DNA of 53,951 nt from assembly GCA_020832085.1 (NCBI GenBank), contig JAFIFJ010000077.1, positions 1 to 53,951 of the forward strand. Reading direction: 5' to 3'. Position numbers and translations under genes: made by a program. Under the pieces are notes generated by a model that had not been told where the DNA came from, did not search any database, and saw nothing but the letters and a program-made list of their open reading frames with translations. Within the stretch, counting starts at the first letter, position 1, and the number at the start of each line of letters is the position of its first letter. The DNA comes from Gammaproteobacteria bacterium (GTDB taxonomy: Bacteria > Pseudomonadota > Gammaproteobacteria > Pseudomonadales > Azotimanducaceae). Below are positions 52,118-53,951 of the stretch, piece by piece.

Positions 52118-52285
52118 ATGAAGAAGTGGCAATGCATCGTCTGTGGCTGGATCTATGACGAAGCTGAAGGCTATGAGGACGAGGGTATTGCGCCCGGCAC
52201 GGCGTGGGAAGATGTTCCCGATGACTTCGTGTGTCCGGAGTGCGGTGTGGGCAAGGACGACTTCGAGATGATCGAGGTCGGTTGA
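52118..52285 (+). CDS. rubA: Rubredoxin
   Basis: A 55-residue iron electron carrier. The four Cys ligands are in [13 protein letters not shown] and [11 protein letters not shown]. The sequence [18 protein letters not shown] is typical of the proteobacterial rubredoxins that serve alkane hydroxylase or related oxidases. It is monocistronic and divergent from ubiCA. It is the shortest clear gene here after rpmH. Confidence 0.97.
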   Translation: MKKWQCIVCGWIYDEAEGYEDEGIAPGTAWEDVPDDFVCPECGVGKDDFEMIEVG

Positions 52286-52418
52286 GCCAGGATCCCTCGG
52301 CCAAGCTCCGGCAGCGGTCCGGCAACGCCTTTCGAGTCTCGTCAGAGCGGATGGCCTCGGGGCCATGCGCCAGCGAGGTCGATCTCGAGCTCAGGGCTGA
52401 ATGATCCGTCCCGTCCAA

Positions 52419-52447
52419 TTGCGCTTGGCACCTGCGCCCGTTAGGTT
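52419..52447 (+). promoter_or_regulatory. Candidate promoter of the symporter gene
   Basis: TTGCGC (52419-52424) and TAGGTT (52442-52447) are spaced 17 bases apart, 27 bases before the start codon. The hexamers are only moderate matches. Confidence 0.3.
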
Positions 52448-52474
52448 TACTCCTTTTCCTGACGCGGACATCTC

Positions 52475-53764
52475 ATGAGCCTCACCGCTCGCATCCTCAT
52501 CGGCATGGCTGCCGGGTTCGTATTGGGTTCCCTGATCCATGCCATGGGGCTGGACCCCGACGGATTCCTGCGGGCCTTTGTCGTCGATGGCGTCCTCGAT
52601 GTTGGCGGCCGTATCTTCATTGCCTCACTGCAGCTGCTGGTCGTGCCCCTGGTGCTGGTCTCCCTGGTCTGCGGGGCCAGCAATCTCAGTGACGGTGCGG
52701 CACTGGGCCGTCTTGGTGGCAAGACCATGGCGCTGTATCTGTTCACCACGGCCAGCGCCATCAGTCTGGCCCTGTTGGTGGCGCTGATCGTCCAGCCCGG
52801 TGCCGGTGTGGACGCTGAAACAGACGTGACCTTCGAGCCGCGGCCCGCACCGAGCTTCAAGCAGGTGATCCTGGACATCTTCCCCACCAATCCGGTGGAG
52901 GCCATGGCCGAAGGGTCCATGCTGCAGATCATCATCTTCGCGCTGCTGTTCGGATTTGCGGTGGCACGGGCCGGTGCTGCAGGCGTGCGCATCAAGTCCA
53001 TGTTCGAAGACCTGAACTCGGTGATCATGCGGCTGGTCACCATCCTGATCTGGCTCGCGCCCTATGGCGTGTTCTGTCTCATGGCCACGCTGTTCGCCAC
53101 CATGGGATGGGGCGAGATCGGCTCTCTGGCGGCCTACTTCTTCACCGTGGTGGGTGTGCTCCTGCTGCATCTCACCGTGGTCTACCCGCTGCTGCTGGTG
53201 GTGCTCGGTCGGGTCTCGCCGCGCGTCTTCTTTCTGAAGATGCGCGAGCCCATGCTGGTGGCGTTCTCCACCTCCTCCAGCGGGGCTACGCTGCCGGTGA
53301 CCCTGGAGACCGTGCGGGCCCGGCTCGGCGTGCGCAATGAGGTCGGTTCCTTCACGGTGCCCCTCGGCGCGACCATCAACATGGACGGCACCGCCATCAT
53401 GCAGGGCGTGGCGACCGTGTTCATCGCCCAGTACTACGGCATCGATCTGAGCCTGTCCCAATACCTCATGGTCATTCTGACAGCGACCCTGGCGTCGGTG
53501 GGGACGGCCGGGGTCCCGGGAGTCGGCCTGATCATGCTGACCATGGTGCTGCAGCAGGTGGGCCTGCCCGTGGAGGGCATCATGCTCATCATCGGCGTGG
53601 ATCGTCTGCTCGACATGATGCGAACCGCGGTGAACGTCTCCGGCGACGGCATGGTGGCCACCGTGGTGGGGCGCAGCGAGGACAAGCTCGATCTCGAACG
53701 CTTCTATGACATGAACGCGTCCATCGACAACGAGGACGAGAAGGTGCCGACGTCGGCGGCTTGA
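52475..53764 (+). CDS. Dicarboxylate/amino acid:cation symporter (DAACS family)
   Basis: A 429-residue inner-membrane symporter of the GltP/DctA/GltPh family, with eight membrane helices and two re-entrant hairpins. The family motifs are the serine-rich hairpin STSSSGATLPVTLE, the cation/substrate site TINMDGTAIMQGV and the second hairpin ASVGTAGVPGVGLIML. The residues near the last helix are MMRTAVNVSGDGMVATVV, where the usual R/D of aspartate- and glutamate-specific members is present as an NVSGD core. Exact substrate is undecided. The gene is monocistronic. Confidence 0.94.
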   Translation: MSLTARILIGMAAGFVLGSLIHAMGLDPDGFLRAFVVDGVLDVGGRIFIASLQLLVVPLVLVSLVCGASNLSDGAALGRLGGKTMALYLFTTASAISLALLVALIVQPGAGVDAETDVTFEPRPAPSFKQVILDIFPTNPVEAMAEGSMLQIIIFALLFGFAVARAGAAGVRIKSMFEDLNSVIMRLVTILIWLAPYGVFCLMATLFATMGWGEIGSLAAYFFTVVGVLLLHLTVVYPLLLVVLGRVSPRVFFLKMREPMLVAFSTSSSGATLPVTLETVRARLGVRNEVGSFTVPLGATINMDGTAIMQGVATVFIAQYYGIDLSLSQYLMVILTATLASVGTAGVPGVGLIMLTMVLQQVGLPVEGIMLIIGVDRLLDMMRTAVNVSGDGMVATVVGRSEDKLDLERFYDMNASIDNEDEKVPTSAA

Positions 53765-53841
53765 GATCCTGTGCGGCTCGCTCACAGACAAGGCCAGCGG
53801 AGGAGAGGGGGCGCGAGCGCCGGGCGTCTTGGCGCAACCCC

Positions 53842-53867
53842 GTGGGAGCCCGCAATGCGGGCGATGA
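53842..53867. repeat. REP-like palindromic element
   Basis: GGAGCCCGCAATGCGGGCGA gives a near-perfect stem (GCCCGC / GCGGGC) 78 bases after the symporter stop. It is the best-conserved copy in the window. Confidence 0.65.
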
Positions 53868-53951
53868 ATGGAGGCAGCCCCCGACCGCGCGGATAGCCCC
53901 CCATTAGGGCTCCCCCCGGGTTTGGCCCAGAACCCCCGCCCACGCGCCCCC

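Overview
The window is the replication-origin region of a high-GC gammaproteobacterial chromosome. The core gene order closely follows that known around oriC in Pseudomonas. To the left of the origin, in order of increasing distance, lie dnaA-dnaN-recF-gyrB, then plsC, tag, trkH, trkA, rsmB, fmt, def and a LysM gene. To the right lie rpmH-rnpA-yidD-yidC-mnmE, mnmG-rsmG-parA-parB, atpIBEFHAGDC and glmU-glmS. Ubiquinone genes (ubiCA), a gammaproteobacterial-type F1Fo ATP synthase and a TonB-dependent receptor fit an aerobic, probably environmental gammaproteobacterium. I cannot name the genus.

Layout. 1-2003: the end of one phosphonate-type ABC permease, a second complete permease, and a dGTPase-like HD hydrolase. 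2148-6600: an accessory islet with a phytanoyl-CoA-dioxygenase-family enzyme, a possibly decayed coding stretch, a large TonB-dependent receptor and a small acidic protein; its base composition and codon use look less GC-rich than the flanks. 6663-9727: an exported DsrE-like protein, an MDR-family oxidoreductase, a 370-base gap with a REP-like palindrome, and a LysM protein. 9908-15499: the tightly packed operon def-fmt-rsmB-trkA-trkH. 15516-17012: tag and plsC. 17209-23269: gyrB, recF, dnaN and dnaA on the minus strand. 23270-23901: oriC and the rpmH promoter. 23902-27856: rpmH-rnpA-yidD-yidC-mnmE. 27886-33373: five genes (GDT1-family exporter, double universal stress protein, SLC13-type transporter, SDR, amidohydrolase) between mnmE and mnmG. 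33423-37713: mnmG-rsmG-parA-parB. 37754-44988: atp promoter, atp operon and terminator. 45015-50454: glmU, glmS, uvrD. 50458-52285: ubiA, ubiC and a divergent rubredoxin. 52475-53764: a dicarboxylate/amino acid symporter. The last 190 bases hold a REP-like palindrome and a C-rich tail.

How it works together. The origin lies between dnaA and rpmH, which diverge, so most of the essential genes on each arm are transcribed with the replication fork. Two perfect parS palindromes lie inside recF, and parA/parB lie 13-14 kb away across the origin, so the window carries a complete origin-segregation module. Many genes are translationally coupled through 1-4 base stop/start overlaps (def-fmt, rsmB-trkA, rnpA-yidD-yidC, SDR-amidohydrolase, mnmG-rsmG-parA).

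I found no rRNA, tRNA, CRISPR array, transposase, phage gene or recognisable defence system. The observations most worth following are the parS sites embedded in recF, the five-gene insertion in the mnmE-mnmG block, the TonB receptor/dioxygenase islet with an adjacent decayed frame, the dispersed REP-like palindromes, an SLC13 transporter with an acidic linker between two RCK-C-like domains, and an SDR that carries an apparent signal peptide.
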